A program made the position numbers and the translations under genes. DNA of 64,000 nucleotides, taken from NCBI RefSeq assembly GCF_030546575.1, contig NZ_JAUOTN010000005.1, positions 186,001-250,000 of the forward strand, in the 5' to 3' direction. The notes beneath the pieces are model-generated. The model did not search any database, was not told where the DNA came from, and saw nothing but the letters and a program-made list of their open reading frames with translations. The stretch comes from Pontibacter coccineus (GTDB taxonomy: Bacteria > Bacteroidota > Bacteroidia > Cytophagales > Hymenobacteraceae). This document shows, in pieces, positions 1-8,505 of the stretch (position 1 is the first letter of the stretch; every line of letters begins with the position of its first letter).

Positions 1-208
1 TAAAAATAAAAAAATATGCTGACTTAGCGGGGCGAATCCTTACTTTACCTTGCGCTAAAAGCCATAACCAGCTTATAACAATAACTATTGCAGCTATATT
101 ATTAAGTATAAAGAAGGCGAGCGGTAGAGTAGCTGCAAATGCGAGAACGCCGGCATAGAATAAATTTTCGCTAAGAGAACTATTGCTCTGAGATGGTCTA
201 ATATTCAT
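1..208 (-). CDS. O-antigen-ligase-like membrane protein, N-terminus only
   Basis: A minus-strand reading frame opens with ATG at 208-206 and runs off the window edge without a stop, giving 69 residues. The translation starts MNIRPSQSNSSLSENLFYAG and continues into two hydrophobic segments (about residues 18-36 and 38-52) containing LPLAFFILNNIAAIVIVISW. This resembles the first membrane segments of Bacteroidota O-antigen ligase/polymerase proteins, in which an LP(L/F)-x-LNNIA stretch is common. It begins 16 bases after the stop of the epimerase gene and continues the same transcription unit. Assignment is an inference from a short hydrophobic fragment; any polytopic envelope protein is possible. 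Confidence 0.55.
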   Translation of the reverse strand, partial: MNIRPSQSNSSLSENLFYAGVLAFAATLPLAFFILNNIAAIVIVISWLWLLAQGKVRIRPAKSAYFFIF

Positions 209-224
209 CAATGTTCAGCAATCG

Positions 225-1328
225 TTAATCGAAGGACAATTCAGGAAGTGCTACCAAATGTTGAACGATCCTTTCTGAGGTCTTCCCATCCCATAAGTTG
301 GGGATAGCGCCTTTTTTCCAGCTGCCATTGTGCAGCTTCTCAAACGCCGGCCCTAACGCCTCTTTTTTGGTGCCTAGCAGCTCATTGGTGCCTATAGTGC
401 ATGTCTCAGGTCTTTCTGTACTATCACGCAGCGTCATGCAGGGTATACCCATTACTGTTGTCTCTTCTGTTATACCACCGGAATCCGTTATGACTGCCTT
501 TGCATATTTGACAAGGTAATTGAACTCTAAATAACTTAGCGGTTCAATCAGGTAGAGGTTTGGAGCAGAAACAGCCGTTTTAGACAATATCGAGGCAGTT
601 CTTGGATGTACAGGGAATATTACGGGTAACTCTCCGCTTAGCTTTACAATTTCATCGATCAGTTCCAGTAACTCTTGCTCCTGATCCACATTAGATGGCC
701 TATGAAGGGTAAGAACCAGATACTCGCCCGCAGTTAATGCGGCACTTTCCCAGATTGAAGGTTTTTTGAAGTTAGGCATTTGCTTCAATAGGGTGTCAAT
801 CATCGTATTTCCGACATAAAATATACGATCATCACTTATGCCATTCTTACGCAGGTTCTCATTGGCTACCTCAGATGTTGTAAAGAAATAATCCGTAATA
901 GCATCAGTTACAATGCGGTTTATTTCTTCAGGCATTTTGATATCACCGGACCTTATGCCAGCCTCCACATGTGCCACTCTCGTATGCAGTTTCTTAGCTA
1001 CAATGGAACATGCCATGGTTGAGGTAACATCACCGACGACTAAGACGAGGTCCGCAGGGTTTTCCATCAAGTCTTTTTCGAATCTAACCATAATATTGGC
1101 AGTCTGTTCAGCCTGTGTGCCACCTCCAGCTTCCAGATTAACATGTGGCTCCGGGATTCCTAGCTGTTCAAAGAAGTCATGACTCATTTTTTTATCATAG
1201 TGCTGCCCAGTATGAACCAGTCGATACCGTATAGGAAAGCCTTCTGCAGATTTCTGTTCAATAGCATCAATAATTGGAGCTATTTTCATAAAATTAGGTC
1301 GAGCCCCAGCAATAATTGTAACGTCCAT
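225..1328 (-). CDS. wecB: UDP-N-acetylglucosamine 2-epimerase (non-hydrolysing)
   Basis: The enzyme interconverts UDP-GlcNAc and UDP-ManNAc, supplying a ManNAc-type precursor for surface polysaccharide. The 367-residue length is normal. The N-terminal GARPNFMKIAPI (residues 8-19), HTGQHYD (39-45), GDVTST (99-104), HVEAGIRS (120-127) with MPEEINR just after, and DSGGITEE near residue 282 are family hallmarks of the GT-B-like epimerase fold. It lies 45 bases after a WecG/TagA-type glycosyltransferase gene, so one plausible route is UDP-ManNAc made here and a ManNAc-derived residue added by that transferase. No dehydrogenase to ManNAcA is in the window. Confidence 0.93.
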   Translation of the reverse strand: MDVTIIAGARPNFMKIAPIIDAIEQKSAEGFPIRYRLVHTGQHYDKKMSHDFFEQLGIPEPHVNLEAGGGTQAEQTANIMVRFEKDLMENPADLVLVVGDVTSTMACSIVAKKLHTRVAHVEAGIRSGDIKMPEEINRIVTDAITDYFFTTSEVANENLRKNGISDDRIFYVGNTMIDTLLKQMPNFKKPSIWESAALTAGEYLVLTLHRPSNVDQEQELLELIDEIVKLSGELPVIFPVHPRTASILSKTAVSAPNLYLIEPLSYLEFNYLVKYAKAVITDSGGITEETTVMGIPCMTLRDSTERPETCTIGTNELLGTKKEALGPAFEKLHNGSWKKGAIPNLWDGKTSERIVQHLVALPELSFD

Positions 1329-1373
1329 ATAACTTCTTAACTCCTAAAAATTTGAGAGAGTAAGGTAAAATCT

Positions 1374-2126
1374 TTACTTTTTTAATGAGAGTAATCTGAA
1401 TTTCTCTCTTGTAATAAGATAAATAAAGCTAGTGTTCGTATAGAGGTAGCGTTTCCACATACGACCTGGCTCCTGGATAACTCTGTAAAACCATTCCAGC
1501 CCAGATTTTTGCATCCACACCGGAGCCCTTTTTACTTTTCCGGCCACTACGTCAAAGCTACCGCCTACACCCATTATGAATGGCATCTGAATGATGTCTT
1601 TATAGGTGTCCAAAAACACCTCTTTTTTGGGCGAACTCATGGCCACAAATAATATATCGGATTTAGATTCGGCTATCGCTTTGGCAACTGCAGCTTCCTC
1701 CTCTTTTCCAAAATAGCCATTGCGGTATCCCCCAATAATGTCCCCACCGTATGTTTTTGTATACTTCTCTACTACATTTGTCACAACTTCCTCGGCCGCT
1801 CCCAAAAAGAAAATCTTATAGCCTTTCTCTGCTGCTAATTTGACCAAAGCCTCCATCAAGTCAATACCGGCCACACGTTCAGGCAATGCTCTATTCAGTA
1901 TTTTTGATGCCCATACTACTGCCTGACCATCCGCATTAATAATATCACAGTTTATAATCGACTGTCTTAGAAGATCGTCTTTTTGAGCGTTCACCAGCTT
2001 TGCCGCATTCACAACAACATGATGTATCCTTTTCTTCCTGACAATGGCGCTGTCTATTTTACTAAGGGTTTGTTCCATAGTGAGCGCATCAATAGGACAG
2101 TTCAGTAAGGTGATTCTATTGTGCAT
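1374..2126 (-). CDS. WecG/TagA/CpsF family glycosyltransferase
   Basis: A cytoplasmic GT26-family transferase expected to add a sugar, often a ManNAc-type residue, to a lipid-linked acceptor. At 250 residues it shows the family pattern: an N-terminal NADGQAVVWASK segment near residue 65, a FFLGAAEEVV Rossmann-like stretch, and a C-terminal MGVGGSFDVVAGKVKRAP block followed by GLEWFYRVIQEPGRMWKRYL, the best-conserved part of the family. Its first 11 bases overlap the end of the asparagine synthase gene, which indicates translational coupling. Family assignment is firm; donor and acceptor are not readable from sequence. Confidence 0.9.
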   Translation of the reverse strand: MHNRITLLNCPIDALTMEQTLSKIDSAIVRKKRIHHVVVNAAKLVNAQKDDLLRQSIINCDIINADGQAVVWASKILNRALPERVAGIDLMEALVKLAAEKGYKIFFLGAAEEVVTNVVEKYTKTYGGDIIGGYRNGYFGKEEEAAVAKAIAESKSDILFVAMSSPKKEVFLDTYKDIIQMPFIMGVGGSFDVVAGKVKRAPVWMQKSGLEWFYRVIQEPGRMWKRYLYTNTSFIYLITREKFRLLSLKK

Positions 2127-3993
2127 GTAAGAATGATGAGGTTGTTTCTTTCTGATTGAGAGATTTCAGCCAAAAATAAATATTTAACAGAAGAAAAATA
2201 TGCTTTTCACGATTGTATCCATGTTCATGCTGTTCTATTAGTTGAGCAACATAAACCTGATTGAATACTTCTGAAAAAGTCGTGCCACGTGATAGAAGTA
2301 TTTCTTTGAGAACGGAAGCCTCATTTTTAAACCATCTATTCGTAGGAGAAAGAAACCCTTTCTTCTTGCGGCTTATGATGCTAACAGGCAGCAATTCTTC
2401 TGCAAACCTTTTATGAATGAGCTTGCCACCCTTCATATTCACCTTGAATCGTTGCGGTAAAGACTCGATAAAACTGACAAGTTCCAGATCCAGCATCGGC
2501 ACCCTGCACTCCATAGAAAAATGCATGGTAATCTTATCCGTATAGTTCAAAAGGTCATCTGCAAGGTTCATACGGGTGTCTAACGCCATCATTCTCTCGA
2601 CTGTACTTTCCTTTCGCCTACAGTCCAGTAGTTGATAGTAATAGTCTATACTTTTGATGCTTTGCCTATCTGCAGTACCAATTAACTGTATGATTTCCTG
2701 ATCGTCGAACACCTCATAAACTGAGAGAAAACGTTTAACATCATCTTTGATGTTGAGCGACTTAGCACCCTTTACTGCATTTTCGTTGCCAAGCCTCATA
2801 GCCTTGGCCACTGGTAATGCCAAACCTCTAAGCAAGGCCGGGGTATGGCTAAACATAAGCTCTGATTTATAGCGGGTATAGCCTCCCAGTGGTTCATCTG
2901 CCCCCTGGCCTGTAAGCACCACTTTCACTTGTTGGGAGGCGAGTTCTGACAGAAAATACATTGGAATCATGGAAGTGGTAGCCAGCGGCTCTTCCACAAT
3001 ATGGCAGCATTTTTCGATTGTGTCCAGAAAATCAGGGAATGAGATTTTTTTGTAATAGTGGTCTAAGCCAAGAATGCGAGCCGTTTCTGCTGCATCATCA
3101 ATTTCGTCTTCGTCGAAATTGCCTTCAAACCCAATAGTATAGGCTTTTAGCTTTCCTTTGTAATGCCTGGAAGCCAGAGCCGCCACCATGGCAGAATCAA
3201 TACCTCCGCTTAGTAATACGCCGATCTCTACATCAGAAAGGAGCTGTCTCTTTACAGCCTCTTCCAGTTTCTGTCCATATATTCTAACTACATCTTCTGA
3301 CCCATATGACCTCGTTTTAGGAACGGGTTCTATATAATGATGTTCTTTTAATACAGCATGCCGATCACTCAGGGTTATCTCCAGATAGTGGCCTGGTCGA
3401 ATTTTCTCTACCTGTTGATGAAGCGTATGCGGAGAAGGATTATACCTTAATCTGAGGAGCGAGGCAAGAGCTTCCTTGTTAATAGTTGTTTCCTCTAGTA
3501 TCGCCTTTATAGGTCTGATCTCGGAAGAAAAGATAATACTATTATTCTGAGTGGTATGATAGTAGAGCGGCTTTACGCCAAAAGGGTCTCTGGCTAGGTA
3601 TAGCTTGCCCTTTTTTATATCCAGAAAAGCAATTGCAAAAATACCATTCAGGTCCCTGACGCCCTCAATGCCATGCTCAATCAGGTAGTATAGAATTGTT
3701 TCGGTATCTGAATGACCTCTATACTGTATAGTGTCAGGTAATCTTTCTCGTAGATCTAAATGATTGTATATTTCACCATTGAAAATCAAGGCATAGTCTT
3801 TACAGCCGGATAACATGGGCTGGTGACCAGCGGGGGAAAGGTCTATTATAGATAAGCGTCGTTGGCTAAGGAGTACAGTATGGCGATTAACTTTAAATTC
3901 TTCAAAACCAAAGTCATCTGGCCCCCTGTGTTTAATAGTATCTAAAGTTGTGTTATCAAATGCAATATTTACTGAACCTAAAATTCCACACAT
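2116..3993 (-). CDS. asnB: Asparagine synthase (glutamine-hydrolysing) family, polysaccharide locus copy
   Basis: A 625-residue class II amidotransferase. Cys2 of MCGILG is the N-terminal nucleophile that releases ammonia from glutamine, and LLSGGIDSAMVAAL near residue 260 is the PP-loop that adenylates the acceptor carboxylate. Housekeeping AsnB makes asparagine, but AsnB homologues inside O-antigen loci (for example WbpS-like proteins) amidate uronic acids. Its position between glycosyltransferase and esterase genes favours that role here, by inference only. The 3' end overlaps the next gene by 11 bases. The start is fixed by the need for Cys at position 2. Confidence 0.9.
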   Translation of the reverse strand: MCGILGSVNIAFDNTTLDTIKHRGPDDFGFEEFKVNRHTVLLSQRRLSIIDLSPAGHQPMLSGCKDYALIFNGEIYNHLDLRERLPDTIQYRGHSDTETILYYLIEHGIEGVRDLNGIFAIAFLDIKKGKLYLARDPFGVKPLYYHTTQNNSIIFSSEIRPIKAILEETTINKEALASLLRLRYNPSPHTLHQQVEKIRPGHYLEITLSDRHAVLKEHHYIEPVPKTRSYGSEDVVRIYGQKLEEAVKRQLLSDVEIGVLLSGGIDSAMVAALASRHYKGKLKAYTIGFEGNFDEDEIDDAAETARILGLDHYYKKISFPDFLDTIEKCCHIVEEPLATTSMIPMYFLSELASQQVKVVLTGQGADEPLGGYTRYKSELMFSHTPALLRGLALPVAKAMRLGNENAVKGAKSLNIKDDVKRFLSVYEVFDDQEIIQLIGTADRQSIKSIDYYYQLLDCRRKESTVERMMALDTRMNLADDLLNYTDKITMHFSMECRVPMLDLELVSFIESLPQRFKVNMKGGKLIHKRFAEELLPVSIISRKKKGFLSPTNRWFKNEASVLKEILLSRGTTFSEVFNQVYVAQLIEQHEHGYNREKHIFLLLNIYFWLKSLNQKETTSSFLHAQ

Positions 3994-4083
3994 TATAATA
4001 AGGTATGCTGTTTACCTGTTTAAGTTTGTTTACAATTACTAAGCTAATTTCAAGGTAAAATTAAGTTAATATTGCATCATTTC

Positions 4084-4923
4084 TTAGTTGTTACTCTTAA
4101 ATATTATATCAGCAGAAACAGTTCCAATATCATTAAGACCTTGTTGGTTATAGTGTACAGCGTCATGCATCCACCCGAATTCAGGGAATTTATCGGTTCT
4201 GCGATACACAATAAAGGTAGAAGAGTCCTCTTGGGCTATTTCATCCTGTGCGGCCCGTACAGCATTTGACCCGTGCTTAGTTGGTGTCGTAGTATTGTAC
4301 CCTGTAAGTATGATATAAAATTTCACATTTTCCCCCAGTAGTCCGCGGTAGCGCTTAATAACATCTTTCAAAGCATCCTTGTACTCTGTCTTGGTGATTA
4401 TGCCGCTGTTTATCGCATCGGCGTCATTCTCTCCCTGACTCCAAATGACACCACTTATAGATGTTTTCATGTATTGTGATGCCATTTGAGCTTTATTGAT
4501 TGAGCAGTTAAAAAGGTTTCCATCTTTTGACCAGTTGCCCCAGTTATTTGTTTCAGCAAGCTTATGACAGGCGCTACCACCCTTAGCGGCCTGTACAATT
4601 ACAATGGAATCGCCACTAAGCTCATAATATCGTTTAGAAAACGCAGGCCAGGCACTACCTGATTCAGCGGCTTCAAAATAACAGCCTGCATATCCTACTG
4701 GATCTTTAATTGGTCTTATTGAATTATCCTCTGTAAAGTATTCAAAGGTAGGTAATGAAGTATTATCAGGAGACTCAGTTTGGTTGCCTAAGCCTTTTGC
4801 ATTACTCTGTCCTGCAACCAAGAATATTTTTACTGAATTAGTACGGGACTTATTAGGATCATTGCCACAAGAACAGGAAGTTAGTAGCAGAATGACAGCA
4901 AGTAATAAATGAAAAGGCATCAT
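4084..4923 (-). CDS. Sialate O-acetylesterase-like SGNH lipoprotein (DUF303/SASA)
   Basis: A predicted exported carbohydrate esterase of 279 residues. It begins with a lipoprotein signal (MMPFHLLLAVILLLTSC, lipidation Cys17). FLVAGQSNAKG holds the nucleophile Ser40 of the SASA family, GVIWSQGENDA is the conserved WxQGE-D block, and DAVHYNQQG near the C-terminus supplies the Asp/His pair. Such enzymes remove O-acetyl groups from sugars. In this cluster it could trim the acetylation made by the neighbouring acetyltransferase; that pairing is inferred. Two adjacent Met codons make the exact start ambiguous by one residue. Confidence 0.82.
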   Translation of the reverse strand: MMPFHLLLAVILLLTSCSCGNDPNKSRTNSVKIFLVAGQSNAKGLGNQTESPDNTSLPTFEYFTEDNSIRPIKDPVGYAGCYFEAAESGSAWPAFSKRYYELSGDSIVIVQAAKGGSACHKLAETNNWGNWSKDGNLFNCSINKAQMASQYMKTSISGVIWSQGENDADAINSGIITKTEYKDALKDVIKRYRGLLGENVKFYIILTGYNTTTPTKHGSNAVRAAQDEIAQEDSSTFIVYRRTDKFPEFGWMHDAVHYNQQGLNDIGTVSADIIFKSNN

Positions 4924-5033
4924 AGATAAGGAATATTGACTCTATCTTATTGAAATTAAATATTACCAATAGCTAAACTAGCTATTGAATAACTAAATTT
5001 CAGCTGCTTACTTTCGCAGTAATTTAGCAAACA

Positions 5034-5570
5034 TCAGGTTGTGTTTTGTCTCCTTTTCAGCACTTTTGCAGGAACTCCACCCACAATACAATAAGGCGGT
5101 ACATCTCTAGTCACTACTGCACCAGCTCCTACAATACTGCCTTTACAAATACGGACACCGGGCATAATCACAGCACTCCTGCCAAGCCAGACATCATCCT
5201 CAATAACTGGATTCTTATAACTTGTTTCTCCCTGTAAAACCATAGGTACATCGACACTGGCAAACTGATGAGATGTGTTAAGGATGGATACATGAGGTGC
5301 AATCATAACAAAGTCTCCTATGACAGCCCCTTGGATAAACACATGCTCATTAATTTGGCAATGTCTACCTATGTTTACCTTATCAGGCCCACTGGAGATA
5401 TATACATTATTCTCGAAATAAGAACTCTTGTCATAAATCATCAGTTTAAGAATCTTCGACACATAAAATACCCTGACCCGATTAGAAAAAGATAAGTACC
5501 TGGAATGGGGCAACTTGCTAACCAAAATATAGTATATAGCCAGTTTTATTTTGTTTAATATGGTATGCAT
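5034..5570 (-). CDS. Hexapeptide-repeat acyltransferase
   Basis: A 178-residue left-handed beta-helix acyltransferase (WbbJ/LbetaH family), probably an O-acetyltransferase using acetyl-CoA on a sugar or nucleotide-sugar. Repeated hexapeptides are visible from about residue 60 (VNIGRHCQINEHVFIQGAVIGDFVMIAPH) and later (PVIEDDVWLGRSAVIMPGVRICKGSIVGAGAVVTRDVPPYCIVGGVPAKVL), the last being the classic C-terminal block. The His of ILNTSHQF is in the usual catalytic position. It ends 110 bases before the esterase gene and starts 10 bases after the GT4 gene. Confidence 0.87.
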   Translation of the reverse strand: MHTILNKIKLAIYYILVSKLPHSRYLSFSNRVRVFYVSKILKLMIYDKSSYFENNVYISSGPDKVNIGRHCQINEHVFIQGAVIGDFVMIAPHVSILNTSHQFASVDVPMVLQGETSYKNPVIEDDVWLGRSAVIMPGVRICKGSIVGAGAVVTRDVPPYCIVGGVPAKVLKRRQNTT

Positions 5571-5580
5571 AATGGGGCTT

Positions 5581-6660
5581 CTAAATGGTCTGTAGTCTTG
5601 TCATTAGAGCTTGAGAAACAGTATCACTGCTATACTGAAGGGCAGTAGAGCGGGCATTTGCCTGTAGTGTTTTTCTTTCAGCTAGCGAGAGGGACAGGAA
5701 ACCAACCAGCTTCCTATAAAGTTCCTCTTGATCATCAGGATCAATGTAGAACCCATTGACTGATTCTCGTATATAATCTGTCAGACCGCCTCTTCTGGAT
5801 CCTATAACAGGTACTCCGCAGGCCATCGCTTCTAAACCAACCAATCCCAGACTCTCATACAGCAGGGTAGGGAATACCAGGACATCGAGTTCATTCAAGA
5901 CATCAGGCAATTTTTGTTGTTCGATAAACCCTTTATAAGAGACGAACAGCTGTAAACCAGAAAGTTCTAACTCATCTAGAAGTTTTAACTTATCGCTACC
6001 ATCTCCAACTACTAATGCTTTAAACCTATTTTGGTAGGTCGGGTCGTGTTGCAGTTTGCTGATGGCTTTTATAAAAGTCCTCCATCCTTTGCTTTCTTCA
6101 ATCCGGCTTACGTACCCTATCACAACCTTATCCTGAATTTCCTTTCTGAATGGGCTAAAAAGGTTGGTGTCCACTCCTCCGGAGGGAGATACCTGAATTT
6201 TCCTTTCATCTATTTGGTAAAGCTCACGTACTTTACGCGCGAAAAAGTTGGAGGGAACAACGAGCAGGTTTGTGTACTTAAGTAGGCGCTTTACAACTAT
6301 TTGCAGTGCATGTTGCACCCTGGAAGTCGTCATCACATCGTCTCCATGGGCATTGAGCACAATGGGTTTATTAACCACTAGCCGTAGCAGGAGGAGAGGC
6401 AAGGCACTATGTGTGATATAGTGCGCATAAATCATATCATAGTCACCTCTTAACCCTTTTGCTATTATAGCATAGTAGAAAAAGATGTACTTGAATACTT
6501 TTTGTGAAATAGAAATGCCCTTGCCTTCAATTACGGCTTTGTCTACGATAACAAAACCATTTTTCTCTGCATGCCTTTCAAAGTTTTTTACAAAGATGCC
6601 ATAGCCTGGGTCTTTCCTGGAAGGATACATGTTAGATACCAGAAATATTCTGTTTTTCAT
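5581..6660 (-). CDS. Glycosyltransferase family 4
   Basis: A 359-residue GT-B glycosyltransferase acting at the cytoplasmic face. The N-terminal acceptor-binding domain starts LVSNMYPSRKDPGYGIFVKNF, a common GT4 opening. IGYVSRIEESKGW near residue 180 starts the donor-binding domain, and ESLGLVGLEAMACGVPVIGSRRGGL near residue 270 is the E-x7-E retaining motif. Ten-base gaps on both sides point to one operon. The sugar transferred cannot be read. Confidence 0.9.
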   Translation of the reverse strand: MKNRIFLVSNMYPSRKDPGYGIFVKNFERHAEKNGFVIVDKAVIEGKGISISQKVFKYIFFYYAIIAKGLRGDYDMIYAHYITHSALPLLLLRLVVNKPIVLNAHGDDVMTTSRVQHALQIVVKRLLKYTNLLVVPSNFFARKVRELYQIDERKIQVSPSGGVDTNLFSPFRKEIQDKVVIGYVSRIEESKGWRTFIKAISKLQHDPTYQNRFKALVVGDGSDKLKLLDELELSGLQLFVSYKGFIEQQKLPDVLNELDVLVFPTLLYESLGLVGLEAMACGVPVIGSRRGGLTDYIRESVNGFYIDPDDQEELYRKLVGFLSLSLAERKTLQANARSTALQYSSDTVSQALMTRLQTI

Positions 6661-6670
6661 GCAAAGGAAA

Positions 6671-7879
6671 TTAAGTAGTATTTACTCTTTGGGTAGCCTT
6701 TATATAAATGCAGAATATTGCAAGATAAAGGGCATTTAAAGCACTGGCAAAGAAATGTCCACCTAACCCTGCGATAAAAAAATAGATAAGAATAAAATAA
6801 AGATTAAAATATCTATTCTTTTTAAATGTAAACAAGCTGCTAAAAAACAAAGATATATATATAATAGAGCCTAAAGCACCGAAGAGTAGAAACAAATCAA
6901 CGAAGTCCATTTCAACTAGATAGCGTAGTTGGTCCTGACCGCCAACGATAAAGTTCATAATTCCCCAGTGATCTATATTAGCATAAAAGTGTTCTTGTAA
7001 TAGGAGATCGCGCCCAGATAGAAGCATTGTTAAAAGGCCACGTTTGTTTGCGATCTGGTAAAAATATTCAAATCTTATCTGAGCATCTTCAGTACTTAGA
7101 TAGGTTTTTACAGCTATAACGGTAATAATGATCGTAGACAGAACCATCACTTTGATTTTAAAGCTTGAAGTTCTTAGAAAATGCAGCAGTAACAGGGAAA
7201 TGATGATAAGGTAAATAGCCTTGGTGCCTAATAGTAAAGAGGCTGCAATGATAATATAGAATTTTTTAGAGGATATTCCTAATATATACCTTCTGTAATA
7301 GGAAAGGCATATGGCGATCAGATAAAATAAGGTTGCCTCATTTACTGCGGGTATGAAACCAATGTAGCCGAACCTAAAGCCACCCTCACCCGGGTAAGAG
7401 CGTAGCAGGTCAATTTGGAAAAGCGCTCCCAAGAGGATAATGACGGAGTTAATTACGAATATATTCTCTAGCAGCGTAATAAGCCTCTCAACCAGATAAT
7501 TATGATCTTGCAACTTATAGATTGCCTGGTAGATAATGAAAACAAAGACATACTTGTTAAAAACTGAAATGTGAAAGAGCGCATTATAATAATGCATGTA
7601 CGAATGCCTGAAAAGGATAAGGCCTACTGAGAATAGGCAAAACAGAATCAGAATAGTGAGGATAAAACTTAAGCGGGTTCTATTACTATAGACGATTATG
7701 AAAAAAAGGAAGACAAACTCAAAGATGCCTCTGACATAAACAGATACACTGAAATTAATGTTATCATAAATAAATAACCTATTAAATATATCGGAAATAA
7801 AGAATATTACGATTGCTATTTTGAGCACCCAATAGACTTGTTTGCTTTCGCTTATATAAGTAAGGCTGGTTAAAGTCAT
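6671..7879 (-). CDS. Polytopic membrane protein, candidate O-antigen polymerase (Wzy-like)
   Basis: A 402-residue, very hydrophobic protein with about ten or more predicted membrane spans and a short charged loop holding SYPGEGGFRFGYIGFIPAVNEATL around residue 165, as is typical of Wzy/EpsG-type polymerases, which diverge too far for motif identification. It is the only full-length polytopic protein in the cluster apart from the flippase, so it is the best candidate for repeat-unit polymerase. Its codons and base composition are markedly A+T-rich. It starts next to a 626-base gene-free stretch that may hold an internal promoter. Confidence 0.6.
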   Translation of the reverse strand: MTLTSLTYISESKQVYWVLKIAIVIFFISDIFNRLFIYDNINFSVSVYVRGIFEFVFLFFIIVYSNRTRLSFILTILILFCLFSVGLILFRHSYMHYYNALFHISVFNKYVFVFIIYQAIYKLQDHNYLVERLITLLENIFVINSVIILLGALFQIDLLRSYPGEGGFRFGYIGFIPAVNEATLFYLIAICLSYYRRYILGISSKKFYIIIAASLLLGTKAIYLIIISLLLLHFLRTSSFKIKVMVLSTIIITVIAVKTYLSTEDAQIRFEYFYQIANKRGLLTMLLSGRDLLLQEHFYANIDHWGIMNFIVGGQDQLRYLVEMDFVDLFLLFGALGSIIYISLFFSSLFTFKKNRYFNLYFILIYFFIAGLGGHFFASALNALYLAIFCIYIKATQRVNTT

Positions 7880-8505
7880 TTATATCACTATAGCTAATGA
7901 GAGATACCTCGTTCACTTTCTACTCAATCTAGCACTTTAATTGAGTATCCATCCTCTGATTTGTATTCAATATGTTGGTATCCCTTTTCCAAAACAGATT
8001 TAAATACGATTTTAACTATTAATCATTGTGCATTAAACTTTTGAGATATCAACTCTAAGTAACAAGCTAATAGCGGTGAATTACATAACATTGTTATTCC
8101 AAAAATTTAGTAAACAAGAATAAGCGCAATCCTTTTCTCTAATAGATATATTATATCGCCATTACAGTCAATAATATTGAATTGTATAGAACATGGTATG
8201 CTTGTATCTAACTTCTAATGAGCAACTCTTTTAGAAGACAAATTTGTTTTATTGAGGACTTTTCAGAATAATCAACGGCCATTTTTTTTGTATGCTAATT
8301 GAATTACTGACTTCAATTCTAAAATATACCAAATGCGTATTATCGTAATGATAGGACCAACTGGATAAAGAGAATCTTCTAATTACATTAACTAAATTTC
8401 AACCATCCATTACTTTGATTCTTAACCGTTAATGTCAGCGATCATTAACTATTTATAGGTGAGGCAAAGCTTCCTGATTTTATTAAAAAAAACATTGATA
8501 AGATT
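7880..8505. other. Gene-free A+T-rich spacer inside the polysaccharide locus
   Basis: 626 bases without a credible reading frame on either strand, unusual in a cluster whose other gaps are mostly 5-50 bases, although one gap of about 110 bases also occurs. I see no inverted repeat, terminator or tRNA in it. It may carry a promoter for the downstream half of the cluster or be the decayed remnant of a lost gene; the sequence does not decide between them. Confidence 0.6.
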
